Shown here one piece after another: positions 52,667-62,466 of a DNA stretch of 64,000 nt; position 1 is the first letter of the stretch, and each line of letters begins with the position of its first letter. Source of the stretch: Strigamia acuminata (taxonomy: Eukaryota; Arthropoda; Chilopoda; Geophilomorpha; Linotaeniidae). A model generated the notes under the pieces. The model ran no database searches. It was given only the letters and a program-made list of their open reading frames with translations, and was not told the origin of the DNA. The stretch lies in the NCBI GenBank assembly GCA_949358305.1, contig OX442322.1:5642001-5706000 (forward strand). The letters are read 5' to 3'. Made by a program: the position numbers and the translations under genes.

Positions 52667-55471
52667 ATCGACCCGCTACAATCATGGGACGCCCTGCCGT
52701 CTACAGTGCCCACCAAGGGCAACATCTTCCGGCTAGCGATGCCAGAGTTTATCCGGCTAGCCTATCCAGAGGAAGACACCGATGTCTGGGCCCTGAGATT
52801 ACGCTACTCCCGAGCGATCGAAGAATTCTTTGACCGACCCAGGACGCTGATCGAATGTTTGCCCAGACGAATACGAGAAAGGGTGGGGCCACGGATCGAT
52901 CCCGACTTCGATCCGTCGAGCCCTATTTTTTCAGAGCTACTGCGAGCTCGGTACGGCGGTACCGAAGCGGACGAGCGCACCGGCCTTCGGTGGCGCAACG
53001 CCGCAACGCCGGAAGAGCGGAGACGAATCGTCCGCGAGGAAATCGCTCACCTAGAGCGAACGGCAACCAGTGCCGCGACAAGAACCTTGGAGCGGAATGG
53101 TTTCTCGACAGGAGAGATTAGGGAATGGTTGCGAGAAGCCCGCGAGGACCGCCAAGCCACACCGTGGGTACCACCCGTTGGCTTCGTCGCCACTCAAGCC
53201 GAAATGTGGCAGCTGCATCAAGTCGGTATCCTGCAGAGCGGCACACGAGTCAGGAGGCTGAAGAGACAGGCCTCAAGCTCAAACGGCGGCCCCGCTCCGA
53301 GTAGGCAGGCCCTTTCCACCGAGGAGAGCGGCCCGTCGACGAGCGGGACGCAACCCGGCCATTCGAACAGTTCCGACCTAAGAATTCAAACGGCTACCCA
53401 GTCGGGAGGCCTGCGCTCAGTTGTGATTGTACCCGCCTCATCCAAGGAATTGCGACTAGATCCAGAGGCCGGAACTTCCAACTCGTGGAGCGACCGGGTC
53501 GACGAACAGGAGAGACAAGCGGCTGCCACAGCTGCGCCCTCTCTCTTCCTAGTGCGCACCGTCCGGCCGTCGGACGAGGAGTCGACCATGTTCGACCAAG
53601 CGGAACCTCCGTACAAAATCCGGAGAGACTCGGTAACCTCTTCGCACGTCGAAACCGCCAACACCAGGCGCAACCGGAAGAGCAGAGCCCGCCGCAGGCA
53701 ACGAATGCAAACCCTGCTAACAAAACTCGCCGCCGCCGAGAAAAGGCCGACCGCCGCCGGTAGTTCGGACTCGCCCAGAGCCGAACCCGCAGCCGTGTCG
53801 TCCTCCAATCGGAAGAAGGGACCCGAAGGATGGTGCGAAACCATTGAAGAAAAAATGGATTTGGACGAAGGGCCAAAAACGGAACGGCCCATGTCACGAA
53901 GAGAACTGGCCGAAGTGCTCACCAACGCCTTTCGCGGATTCTCTGCGAACCGGCCAACGCCCTCTACGGACCAAACCGCGCTCGCGCCATCCGCACCAAC
54001 CTTCCATCCGGTCCAACCAAGCTGGCCGCCTCTCCTCGAGGCCCCACCACCAGCCATAACTCGATGGACGCCCCCTGGAAACATGCGACCAGGCGAGGCG
54101 TTCCTAGAATACGTCCCGCACCGACCACCAGGACTGGCTCCCCCGCCAGTTCCTCCGCCGACTCAGGCACCGAGGCCGGCTCGTGACGCCATGTGGTACG
54201 AAGAGAAAGAGCGGGATGCCCGAAATCGACGAGAGGCAGCGAATCCCACCTTGGGAGAACTACAAGCCCACCAGGCTGAATGTGAGCACCCCGCTACCGC
54301 CGAACGAGCCTTGACGCAGGCTGACGCCGCTCAGACGGAGCACATCAATTGGGCAATAGCCCAAATGCGCAAACTATCCGCCGCGTTTTCGGCAGATCCA
54401 AACCGCGCCCTGCCGGTCAGCCGGAGCAGCTTAAACGCCGAGGTAACACGCGTGATGTCCGAAATCCTGTCTCCCGCCCTCTTCCTGGACGGCCGACAGT
54501 CGATGGCCGCCTGGACCATAATCGACAGGGAGGGCGTCTTCCTAAACAGGGCCCTCTACCAACTTTGGGCCGAGTTTACGCCAGCCGCGGCCGACCTCCG
54601 GTTCGAGCTAGCCCGCTCCATGGAAAACCCGAGTTTCCAGTTCGCGAAGATGCGTTTGATGGCGTTCCGCTACAAAAACCCAGGGGTCCACCCGACGTTG
54701 TTACGAAAGGTCGCCGAAGAGGCGCCCGCTAGGGAAGAGGCCGTCCGCCCCATCGTGGTGGCCGAGACGGTTCCTCCCGAACCTGCCGTCCGGAGTTATA
54801 TCCCGACTCCAAAGCCGGTATTCCCGAAGGAACGAAGGACGAATAAGCGACCGAAGCTGGTCCCGAAGCGATCGCGCAAGGGGCCCCAAACTCCACCGCT
54901 GCCATCGCCCTCGCCGCCTTCTACGAGCATGGACGCCCTGTCCATAGAGGAGAACACTCCACCACTGGAGATTCCACTACCGCCGTCTCCCCCGCCACTA
55001 CCTACGCCGGCACCTGCGCCGACCCAGCTCTATCTACGACTGGAAGTAGAATATCCGAATTTACAGATGTCGGAGACTACGCGCCGAGCGTTATTGGCCA
55101 CTCACCGCCAAGGTGAATCGTTCCTGCAATGGATGGCGAAGGAAATCAGGTTGACCAACGACCCGATCCTCCATCAACGACTCCAGCGGGCTCACCGAGA
55201 GCCCCTCACACCGCCGGAATCGCATCGGATGCGTCGATGTCCCGGCCGCTTCCCCGCTTCGACCCAAATCTGGGTACATGAAAGAAGAAGCAGCACGGAC
55301 GGACCTCCCGGCCACGCTCAATTCTTCATTAACGAATCGGAGAATCCGACGAATCTGACCACGTCGCTGCCAGATGGCCTTCCTCCGCCACCGCCAGCCG
55401 TTAATCTCCCAATCCTACGTCCCCGTGGAGGGAGGTTGCCCGCTATTGCGCTGAGGGACCAGATAGGGTAA
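52649..55471 (+). CDS. Third ORF of gypsy D, unknown function
   Basis: 940 codons from ATG 52649; if the predicted intron is used, coding starts at 52667 and the first six codons belong to the intron. The N-terminal 180 residues are helical and arginine-rich; a basic patch (RRNRKSRARRRQR) near 345 could be a nuclear or RNA-binding signal; long proline-rich linkers follow; a helical block near 560-670 contains VTRVMSEILSP, resembling ORF3 of A. No signal peptide, membrane span or cysteine pattern, so this is not an envelope protein. I do not recognise any known family. Intact, and placed where env would be. Confidence 0.8.
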   Translation: MYLMLQIDPLQSWDALPSTVPTKGNIFRLAMPEFIRLAYPEEDTDVWALRLRYSRAIEEFFDRPRTLIECLPRRIRERVGPRIDPDFDPSSPIFSELLRARYGGTEADERTGLRWRNAATPEERRRIVREEIAHLERTATSAATRTLERNGFSTGEIREWLREAREDRQATPWVPPVGFVATQAEMWQLHQVGILQSGTRVRRLKRQASSSNGGPAPSRQALSTEESGPSTSGTQPGHSNSSDLRIQTATQSGGLRSVVIVPASSKELRLDPEAGTSNSWSDRVDEQERQAAATAAPSLFLVRTVRPSDEESTMFDQAEPPYKIRRDSVTSSHVETANTRRNRKSRARRRQRMQTLLTKLAAAEKRPTAAGSSDSPRAEPAAVSSSNRKKGPEGWCETIEEKMDLDEGPKTERPMSRRELAEVLTNAFRGFSANRPTPSTDQTALAPSAPTFHPVQPSWPPLLEAPPPAITRWTPPGNMRPGEAFLEYVPHRPPGLAPPPVPPPTQAPRPARDAMWYEEKERDARNRREAANPTLGELQAHQAECEHPATAERALTQADAAQTEHINWAIAQMRKLSAAFSADPNRALPVSRSSLNAEVTRVMSEILSPALFLDGRQSMAAWTIIDREGVFLNRALYQLWAEFTPAAADLRFELARSMENPSFQFAKMRLMAFRYKNPGVHPTLLRKVAEEAPAREEAVRPIVVAETVPPEPAVRSYIPTPKPVFPKERRTNKRPKLVPKRSRKGPQTPPLPSPSPPSTSMDALSIEENTPPLEIPLPPSPPPLPTPAPAPTQLYLRLEVEYPNLQMSETTRRALLATHRQGESFLQWMAKEIRLTNDPILHQRLQRAHREPLTPPESHRMRRCPGRFPASTQIWVHERRSSTDGPPGHAQFFINESENPTNLTTSLPDGLPPPPPAVNLPILRPRGGRLPAIALRDQIG

Positions 55472-55489
55472 TCGCCCCGATCGATGATC

Positions 55490-55507
55490 GAAGCTGGGAG
55501 AGGGACG
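55490..55507 (+). promoter_or_regulatory. Polypurine tract of D
   Basis: GAAGCTGGGAGAGGGACG directly before the 3' LTR; the same ending (GAGGGACG) occurs in G. Confidence 0.65.
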
Positions 55508-56325
55508 TGTGGTGACCCCGCGGGTGGTCGTCCCTCCAGTGGACGCCATCCGCATGAGTCACTAGGAAAGGTCAGTTCCCTCGCGTTGGCTCCGCCTTCC
55601 CCCCCTGGGAAGCGCGTGCCCCGAGGGGGTGAGGTGATGCGTGGACGGCCCCCATTGGCCGAGCCAGGCCCCTCACCCTGGCCTATATCAGGTAGAGTTT
55701 CGCGCCCTACAAGCAGAACTTACACAAACGACACCAAGAACACAGCAACTACCTCACCGTCAGGCCAACTCCACCAAAAGTTAGGATTGATCGAGGACCG
55801 CTGATTCCAGTGCAACTGTAACTCTCACGAATTTACACTGTGTGTTATTTCCCCGCGAAAGCAGGAAAATAACCCTTGTGGATTCACACGAAATAATCGA
55901 CCCACGATTATTTCCATTGCGAAGTGTCCGAGTGCCCTGTAAGAAACTCCCCGTTTCTGGACGGAGCCTTGCGACGCTAAAAACCAACCCTAGACAACAG
56001 GCACGGATAGAAGACTCGAAAGAGCATTCCACCGCGTCCGTGAACGACGAATCCGTGACGAATTAACGACAACTCGAGACGCCGCCTTTGTTCCGCCGAC
56101 CACGCGGAACCGACGACGCCATCTTGAGAAATCCTTTGTTCGACTCTGACCAAGTCGACTCGAGTTTTATACTGAGTGTATTTTAAGGCTTACGCCTATT
56201 GAATAAACCTGTTTGTTCATTTACATATACTTAGTATTCATTTGGGTAATTTACATATTTAGTAGAATCACAGGTAAAGTAATACACGTTAGCTCATTAA
56301 ACCTATCACCAGGTAGGACGCGACA
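55508..56325 (+). repeat. 3' LTR of D
   Basis: 818 bp, identical by eye to 36344-37161; followed by target duplication TAAT. Confidence 0.95.
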
Positions 56326-56571
56326 TAATGAATGTCTTGTAATGGACTGCAAACTTAAAGCTTTGTGATCAGATGAATTTAGTTTATGACCTTGAGTTTT
56401 TATCTTATTCCAAATTCTATTTGAAACTAATGTCACTTTTGAGCCTGTATCAACTAACAAAATACAAGGTATGGAATATAATGAGCAAATTATGTATATA
56501 TCTTGGCCAGCTGAGGAAATTAAATTTTCTTTTCTTTGAATTTCTGTTTGAAAAGGTGTTTTATGACTCAT
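56326..56571 (-). pseudogene. pol: E protease fragment, cut by D
   Basis: Minus strand encodes the protease active site (CILLVDTGSKVTLVS) of E; the frame is cut at 56326 by D and resumes at 36343. Confidence 0.85.
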
Positions 56572-56612
56572 ATCATGATAATTATTCTTTTTATGATCTG
56601 CCCCCCAAGTCC

Positions 56613-57784
56613 TTATTGGGTAGGGCGCCCACCCACGTTTTTTGGCTGTTCTTGACTAAAGGAATCTCTTTGAGGACACCATCTAATTATGTGACCCACT
56701 TGTCCACAATAATAACAACGTATGTCATTTGATCTAGGAAATCTATACTCGGTTGGAAGTGTAAATAGAGTACTATTTGGCCTTCGAGCAAAAGAATTAT
56801 GTAATGGATATCTAGGAGCAGAAAATCGCTGTAGTTGTGGCGCAGCATTAAAATATGACCTTGGATTATATGATTGACTCCTAAAATCTTGTCTATAATC
56901 TTGATCTTCATATGTTTGTCTGCAATTTCTTGCAATGTGACCTGTTTTCTGACAATTATAACAAGTTATCCCTGATTGACTTGTCATTCCTCTCCCTCTT
57001 CCTCTAAAAGGTCTTGTCTCTTGTATTGGTCGTAGTGTGGTCGTATTGTGGTCGTATTGTCGTAGTGTGTCAAAGTGTTATCCAAACTTTGTTTGGCTAA
57101 ATTCATTTCTACTTGGGCTAATCTTTCTAATACTTCTGCAATTTCTTTCCCTGAACTTTCTACAGTCTGTACCTTAGCTTTATTACTTGGTAAAGCTTCA
57201 TTTAACTGTTCTTGAACTGCTACATCAATTGCTTCTTCTATTGTTTGTGGGTCTCTTAATAATACAAAACGTCTCACAGGTTCTCTTAAGCCTGATAAAA
57301 ATTGTGATTTAATTTGTTTACTCAACAACTCTTTTGAAAGTCTAACTGTAGCGTCATGTTCGGGACCTTCTCCATCCGGTATTTCCAATGTGTCATAACC
57401 TAATGCTTGGACTCTGGTTGCATAAGTCTCAACATCTTCATTTAATTTTTGTTTACAATCCATAAATAATCCCATCTTAGTAATATATCGTTTCTTATCA
57501 AATCTATCTGTAACTAATTTTCTAAACTGTTTGTAATCTGCTACTCCCATTAAAATTGTTTCATTCCAAACATAATGACCTGCTGCACCTTGCATTCTAC
57601 ATTTAGCAACTCCAATCAAGAAATCATCATCCCAATTTCCCATTTTTCCTACTTGGTCAAGCCTATTAAAGAATTCTTTTACTTTCGTCGGCTGTGCATC
57701 GTCACCTGAGAACAAGGGAACTAGATTGGTTAAAGTTCCGACTTGCGGGCGAACTGGTGCTTCATTATCATCATTATCCGCCAT
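56613..57784 (-). pseudogene. gag: E Gag, frameshifted before the zinc knuckles
   Basis: From ATG 57784, 266 codons hold the capsid domain (LVPLFSGDDAQPTKVKEFF, FLSGLREPVRRFVL). The frame then stops at 56986-56984, while the -1 frame carries an RG-rich stretch and two CCHC knuckles (CYNCQKTGHIARNC, CYYCGQVGHIIRWC) to 56613. Short 11-bp tandem repeats (GGTCGTATTGT, 57028-57069) just before the break are a likely source of the indel. Confidence 0.88.
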
Positions 57785-58180
57785 TTTGTTTAAATAACTA
57801 GTCTACTTAATTTTCTAACTATACTATTGTAAGCAGAGCACTTCAAATCAAGCGAAAGTTTTAGTAATTCTAGCTGGCAAACATCAAATAAGCAAATCAA
57901 AGCAAAATCTTATTTCAACTAGAAAAAAATATCTTACTTTAAATATCACTTAACAAATTTTAAAGTAACTTGAAATTCTTGCTTGATGAATGCTGTCTGT
58001 TCTTCCAAGCTGTAGGATGTTCTTCTCTTCTTTCTTCTTTCTTCTTTCTTCTTGTTGCTGGATATTTCCTCTTCAAAATAGTCTAATTGTTCTTAAGTTC
58101 TTGAAATGATGAATCTTTGGGATGGTTTCAATTGCAATCAATCAATCGGCATCTATTCGTATCGCATCTCTTCGTATGGC
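57785..58180 (-). other. Leader of E
   Basis: AT-rich, non-coding; a pyrimidine run (TTCTTTCTTC type) at about 58020-58060. Nothing else seen. Confidence 0.6.
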
Positions 58181-58198
58181 ATCCCACTTCTGACACCA
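58181..58198 (-). promoter_or_regulatory. PBS of E, tRNA-Leu
   Basis: TGGTGTCAGAAGTGGGAT on the minus strand, one base inside the LTR, complementary over 18 nt to the 3' end of insect tRNA-Leu (...CCCACTTCTGACACCA). Confidence 0.85.
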
Positions 58199-58199
58199 G

Positions 58200-58529
58200 T
58201 GTGATGATCCGGTACCGCTCTCGGTGGGTTCGTGTTGGTTAGTGAAAACCAACAGAGAAATAAATGTATTCTCTTTTTGGGCACAAAGTGTTTTTACATG
58301 TTTACTCTTTGAAAGCAAGCGGGAACTGAATACAAACTTAATGTTTTGATTTAAAATGAAAACTAATACAACAAAAGAACAATACTATGACACATACTAA
58401 TGACGCACATGACATAACACACTTTAAATAAAAATAAGCACTGTTCGGATAACATAAATTTAACACTATGATACTGTGACTAACAAATATTATATAAAAC
58501 ATTATAAATGATAAAATGCAAATCTCACA
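58200..58529 (-). repeat. 5' LTR of E
   Basis: 330 bp, partner of 27053-27382 (two differences); followed by target duplication GCGC. Confidence 0.95.
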
Positions 58530-58533
58530 GCGC

Positions 58534-59145
58534 TATATGTGATTATATATATCGTTCTTGTATTGTTCTATTCACTCGTGATACATCCCAATGTAAAGAT
58601 TGTTTCTTATTTTATGCAATTACATGTAAGTGACATGAATCGTTCTTTCTATATAGTTTTTAATCATGTGAATAAAACTTCACCACTTGTTTTGTGTTTA
58701 TCAACTGCAAACCTGCCTGTTTTTTCGTCTCCTTCATCTCATTACATATGCATGGATTTAGGGTTATTTGACAGTAACATCACCTAGTTTTTACACACCT
58801 AGAACTCAACACAATTAGGATTCATATGCAAACAGTGCCATGTTGGATCATCACAATTGGGTTTTACATTGAACATTTAAGAGTCTACTAGAAATTAATG
58901 TGATAATAAGTCATTATCACATGTGAGTACTATTATTTACCGATACATAAATTAATTATCGTTATTTTCGTGGGTACACACGTTGCACGAGGAACGCAAC
59001 GTCGACGTACATCAACGTGCAACATACGCGTAGCGGAGCAGCCGACCTAATTGCCGCCCGACATTTACTGGATAGGACATTTGCAGTCGCCAGTTTATTT
59101 AGTACTTCCATTGCGTTTATGCTTATATTTTATGAATGTCCTACA
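58534..59145 (+). repeat. Probable LTR of copia K (left end not resolved)
   Basis: The right end (...ATGTCCTACA, 59145) is fixed by the PBS that follows. GCCATGTTGG at 58837-58846; AATAAA near 58671. The left end could be at about 58899 (TGTGATAATAAG) or further left, even beyond E at 26842. Confidence 0.5.
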
Positions 59146-59163
59146 TGGTAGCAGAGGATGGTT
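59146..59163 (+). promoter_or_regulatory. PBS of copia K, initiator tRNA-Met
   Basis: TGGTAGCAGAGGATGGTT on the plus strand, directly after the LTR; identical to the site of H. Confidence 0.8.
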
Positions 59164-59211
59164 CTGCTAAAACCTGACACCGACGGAAAATAGCAGCGAT
59201 ACAACGAGAAA

Positions 59212-59895
59212 ATGGCGACCAAGATGAATACGGCGTTGGCAGCGGCGGGAATTGCGCCGCTCGATAAAACAAACTACGAGACGTGAAAAGTGGACTTACA
59301 ACTACTCCTTCAAGAGCTGAATTTATGGGGTTTCCACGACGAGACAATAAAAGCACCGGCTGCTGGAGCGTCGGCGACGGATTTAGCGAAATACGAGAAG
59401 CGAAAGACCCGCGCGCGAGGTATTTTGTGCAACAGCGTTGCAACTAGATTGAAACCGTCGCTTCTTAAGCTCGATACATTGAAGGAAGTGTGGAAATAAC
59501 TTAAAAAATTACACGAGCCCACTTCAGTTGCAAGGAATGCAAAAATTGTCGAGGATTTCTATACGATACGTTGCGGTGATAAGGAGGAGGTAGATACATT
59601 CATAACGCGTGTTGAAATGGCGGCGGACGAATTAAAATCTATAAAGCAGGAACCAAATGACAAGGTAAAAGCTTATACGTTAATAAATCGAATCCGCAAA
59701 GATTATGAACACCAAGTGCAAGCTATATACCAGTGGAGCGATGGGGACTTCACGTTTGACAAAGTCTCAGCCGCTTTGCTTGCGAAGAGTGCGCGGCGTC
59801 GTTACACGACAGGAACAAATTCAACAACAACGGAAAACGGTGCTCTTAGTGTCAGTGCATCTTGTTGGGTTGTAAACCCATTTTGTAATGCCTAA
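59212..59895 (+). pseudogene. gag: Copia K Gag remnant
   Basis: From ATG 59212 one frame encodes a copia-type Gag (LDKTNYET, LQLLLQELNLWGFHDETIKA, FITRVEMAADELKSI) and is broken by TGA 59284-59286 (where copia Gag has Trp) and TAA 59497-59499. Homology ends near 59830, before any zinc knuckle; no protease or RT follows. Confidence 0.85.
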
Positions 59896-61053
59896 ACATT
59901 TGTTTCTATGTTGCGTGATTTATTGGTTACACACTTTCCGAATATGTGTAACAAGTGTGTTGTAAATTAATGTCCCGTTCCAGTATTCAACCGATAATGA
60001 TTTTTATCAATGCTTGTTATGTACCACGGTTGAATGTTCTCTTCTTTACAGCACACGTCCCTGATGTTGTCTGCTTGAAAAAGCGAGTTGTATTTTATCC
60101 TTTTTCTTTTGTTTATCGATTGTTAATGTCGGTGCTTTTACTTGGAAATGCAGCAATGATTTATCCTATATTGTTGTGGAGCGCAAGATAGCCTCCAACC
60201 GTGTATTATCTCTTACATTCTCACGAATTGAAGATGGTGCACGCATGTCGGTTTCGCGCACCGTTTGAATCAATGTTTCAACTGATTTCGTTTGCAGAAT
60301 TTCCGGGAATGACTTCACAAGTGGTAGCATAGGCTGTGCAACGATAAGGCCAGCAGTTTTTGGAAGTTTTCCGGCACATTTCGGGACAGAACGAGTGCAG
60401 GACGTCAGCCGAGATTGTCGCAGACACGAATCGCTGGCGGAGCGCGAAATACCTTCGCCAACAGACTCGAGTCGTCAGGATTGTGTGTGCGGAAGCCACT
60501 ACAAACATTACAACGTGTAAGCAATTTGATTTCGAATTTTTTCTGTGCAAAATAAGCACATTTTTCGCCGTTACGAAGCAAATTTTCTTCGGCGGCCATC
60601 TTGGATTCAACAGTGAAGCCAACGTAGCCACGACGTGTATTCGAGCCGATACACGCCTGCACAGCGCCAAATTACCGACATATCGATTATTTCCTTCGCG
60701 GGAAACGGCAGTAACGTCAAAACAACGCATTTTCGACGAGAATTAAGTCGAAATCACCGAGAAAAGGACGCAAATCATTGTTGGATCGTCGAGGGCGAAC
60801 AAATCTTCGCCGACAGCCATTTTTGTTTTGCTTTTCATCGCAGACAGCGGTGGAAATTCATCCGAACAGCTTGTGTACGTGCAAATCTGAAGAGCTGAAA
60901 AGGCCTGTGTGCTGCGTAAATAAACCAATTCGTGATTTCGGCTTGGCGGATAAATCGGACACGCGTCTGCCATTTTCTTTATTACAAAAAGGTATGTAAA
61001 AACCATATGGTTCGAGGCTAATCGCCCTCGATCTCAAACATAATGAAATGATA
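59896..61053. other. Unassigned region
   Basis: About 1.16 kb, GC-richer from 60350 on. A 150-codon open frame on the minus strand (60730-60278) and a 128-codon one on the plus strand overlap; neither shows a known domain. GCCATCTTGG at 60595-60604 suggests LTR or promoter origin. I see no ends, repeats or target duplications. Confidence 0.4.
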
Positions 61054-61130
61054 CCGGGTGGCCCACATAAAAGCGGCCTCATAATATTACATACACACAT
61101 TTTCGGGCCGCTTTTATGTGGGCCACCCGG
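61054..61130. mobile_element. 77-bp hairpin mini-element (Tc1/mariner-like MITE)
   Basis: Perfect 25-bp inverted repeats (61054-61078 and 61106-61130; start CCGGGTGGCCCACATAAAAG), 27-bp loop, flanked by TA on both sides. TA duplication and a GGGTGGCCCA end fit the Tc1/mariner superfamily. Confidence 0.8.
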
Positions 61131-61444
61131 TAGAACAAGTCATTGTTTCAGCACATTGATTTGTTCTTTACAGAATAACAAAACCAATAGATAAATCAAA
61201 CAGAACAATGTAAACAATAACTGCTCCTCTGAGCAGGCGGCAGATTGTGTGTCGTCACGTAAGAAGAGTCGATTGCGGTACAAAACCAGCATTGGGATTA
61301 AAATTCAGAATCAATCAACTGCGATACGGGACATCAACATGACAACACACTGATTGCATCTATCCACAACATGCAATCTGATAATTCACACGCGCAACGG
61401 GACAAACAGCAAAACACCATCACAACAAATCCCTCTTTGTTTAG
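61131..61444 (-). other. Sequence 3' of copia fragment L
   Basis: 314 bp AT-rich, no clear LTR end, polypurine tract or coding frame. It may hold the 3' LTR of L. Confidence 0.35.
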
Positions 61445-62120
61445 TTATTTGTCCACCACAAAGATGAACTCACAAAGCGCGTTTAATCTGGATTTCGCTA
61501 ACCATTTCGTTAGAATATCGGCGACATTTAATTCGCCGGAAACGTGTTTGATCGAGAATGTTTCTTTTTCGTACCAATCTCTAACGAAATGAAGCTTCAC
61601 GTCTATATGTTTATTTGCCCTATTTTCAATCCTATTCTTACAGTATTGGATAGCCGGCTGGCTATCCGCGTAGACACACAGGGTTTGTCGTTCGACGCAA
61701 TACATAATGTTTGCGTCGGAAAGGCGCTCTAACCAAATGATTTCCTTCACCCCATCGACCACGGCGAGAAATTCGCTCTCCATGATCGACAGGGAGGTCA
61801 TCGATTGTTTGTGGCAATTCCACGAGATGGGAATGCCACCCATATAGACAATATGTCCCCCAAAGCTTCGTCTCTTGTCTTGATCTAGGGCAAACGACGT
61901 GTCGGTATAAACTGTCAAATTCTCGTTTTTACAGTTCGATAAGTTGATCGAATAATTTGACGTGCAGTAACATATTGACATGGCGCGTCGAATGCATCTC
62001 GTTATACGGAGAAAGCACTATTACTGAAAACAGTATGTCGGGTCTGGTTCGGCTGGCGATGAACAATAGACTTCCGACCAAAGATCTGTACGGGAATGAG
62101 GTGTCGATTCTCTCCCCGTG
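61445..62120 (-). pseudogene. pol: Copia L fragment: end of RT and RNase H
   Basis: Minus strand: end of RT (FPYRSLVGSLLFIASRTRPD), a frameshift near 61965, then RNase H (VYTDTSFALDQDKRRSFGG, SIMESEFLAVVDGVKEI, ANKHIDVKLHFVRDWY, NVADILTKWL). It differs from C, H and I. The right edge joins Polinton protease sequence at about 62120 without a visible repeat. Confidence 0.9.
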
Positions 62121-62395
62121 CTAAAATTTACGACTACGTCTTCACCGACGTATTGAAATATTTCTTTCAGGGGAATGCGACCCAAATTGTCGAAGTATTC
62201 CGCTACGTCGTCACGTATATTTAAACTCACCCAATGTGTACCCGGTCCCGTCGAAGGATCTAAATTTATTACGAAGCTTTCGTTCTTACCGCGATGTTTG
62301 GCCAGTGGCATCATACAATCAATCGGTAAAACGTTTTTGAAATGATCGATTCGTAAATGATTATTGGCCGAGTTGAACATTTCGAGGTTGTTCAT
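62121..62395 (-). pseudogene. Polinton cysteine protease, truncated
   Basis: Start at 62395. About 90 codons match the adenovirus-type maturation protease of Polintons: STGPGTHWVSL with the catalytic His, followed by the acidic stretch and YFDNLGRIP. The part with the catalytic Cys is missing because copia L joins at about 62120. Confidence 0.75.
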
Positions 62396-62466
62396 TTTTT
62401 TTCTTTCTTTTTTTTTTTTTTCTTTTTTTAATATATATATATATATATAAATATATAATTTTTTTA
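62396..62466. repeat. Poly(T) and (TA)n tract
   Basis: Long T run with C interruptions, then about ten TA dinucleotides; lies between protease and integrase. Confidence 0.85.

Larger units (their letters stand above)
36344..56325 (+). mobile_element. Large three-ORF gypsy element D, split by copia C
   Basis: 818-bp LTRs identical by eye, 4-bp target duplication TAAT (36340-36343 and 56326-56329), tRNA-Pro PBS and a polypurine tract (GGGAGAGGGACG). About 12.8 kb without C. Order: gag, slippery site, pol, short exon, intron, ORF3. It is inserted in the protease of E, opposite strand. Identical LTRs mean recent insertion; C inserted later still. Confidence 0.95.
27053..58529 (-). mobile_element. 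Gypsy element E, split by D and F
   Basis: 330-bp LTRs at both ends, 4-bp target duplication GCGC (27049-27052 and 58530-58533), a tRNA-Leu PBS and a polypurine tract (AAGGGGGG-type, next to 27382 on the minus strand). Without D and F it is about 7.0 kb. Minus-strand order: gag, protease (cut by D), RT, RNase H, integrase (cut by F), integrase end and an env-like remnant. LTRs differ at two positions. Coding parts have frameshifts and stops, so it is inactive. Confidence 0.93.

Noticed and set aside
53386-54084. 232-codon antisense frame in D ORF3
   Set aside because: Mirror of the arginine- and proline-rich ORF3 codons; no start context or domain.
60278-60730. 150-codon minus-strand frame as a possible host exon
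   Set aside because: No domain, no splice-site context and an equally open opposite strand.
62021-62120. C-terminal end of the Polinton protease frame (up to 62021) as real protein
   Set aside because: After about 62120 the bases encode copia RT in another frame, so the last residues are an artefact of the junction.
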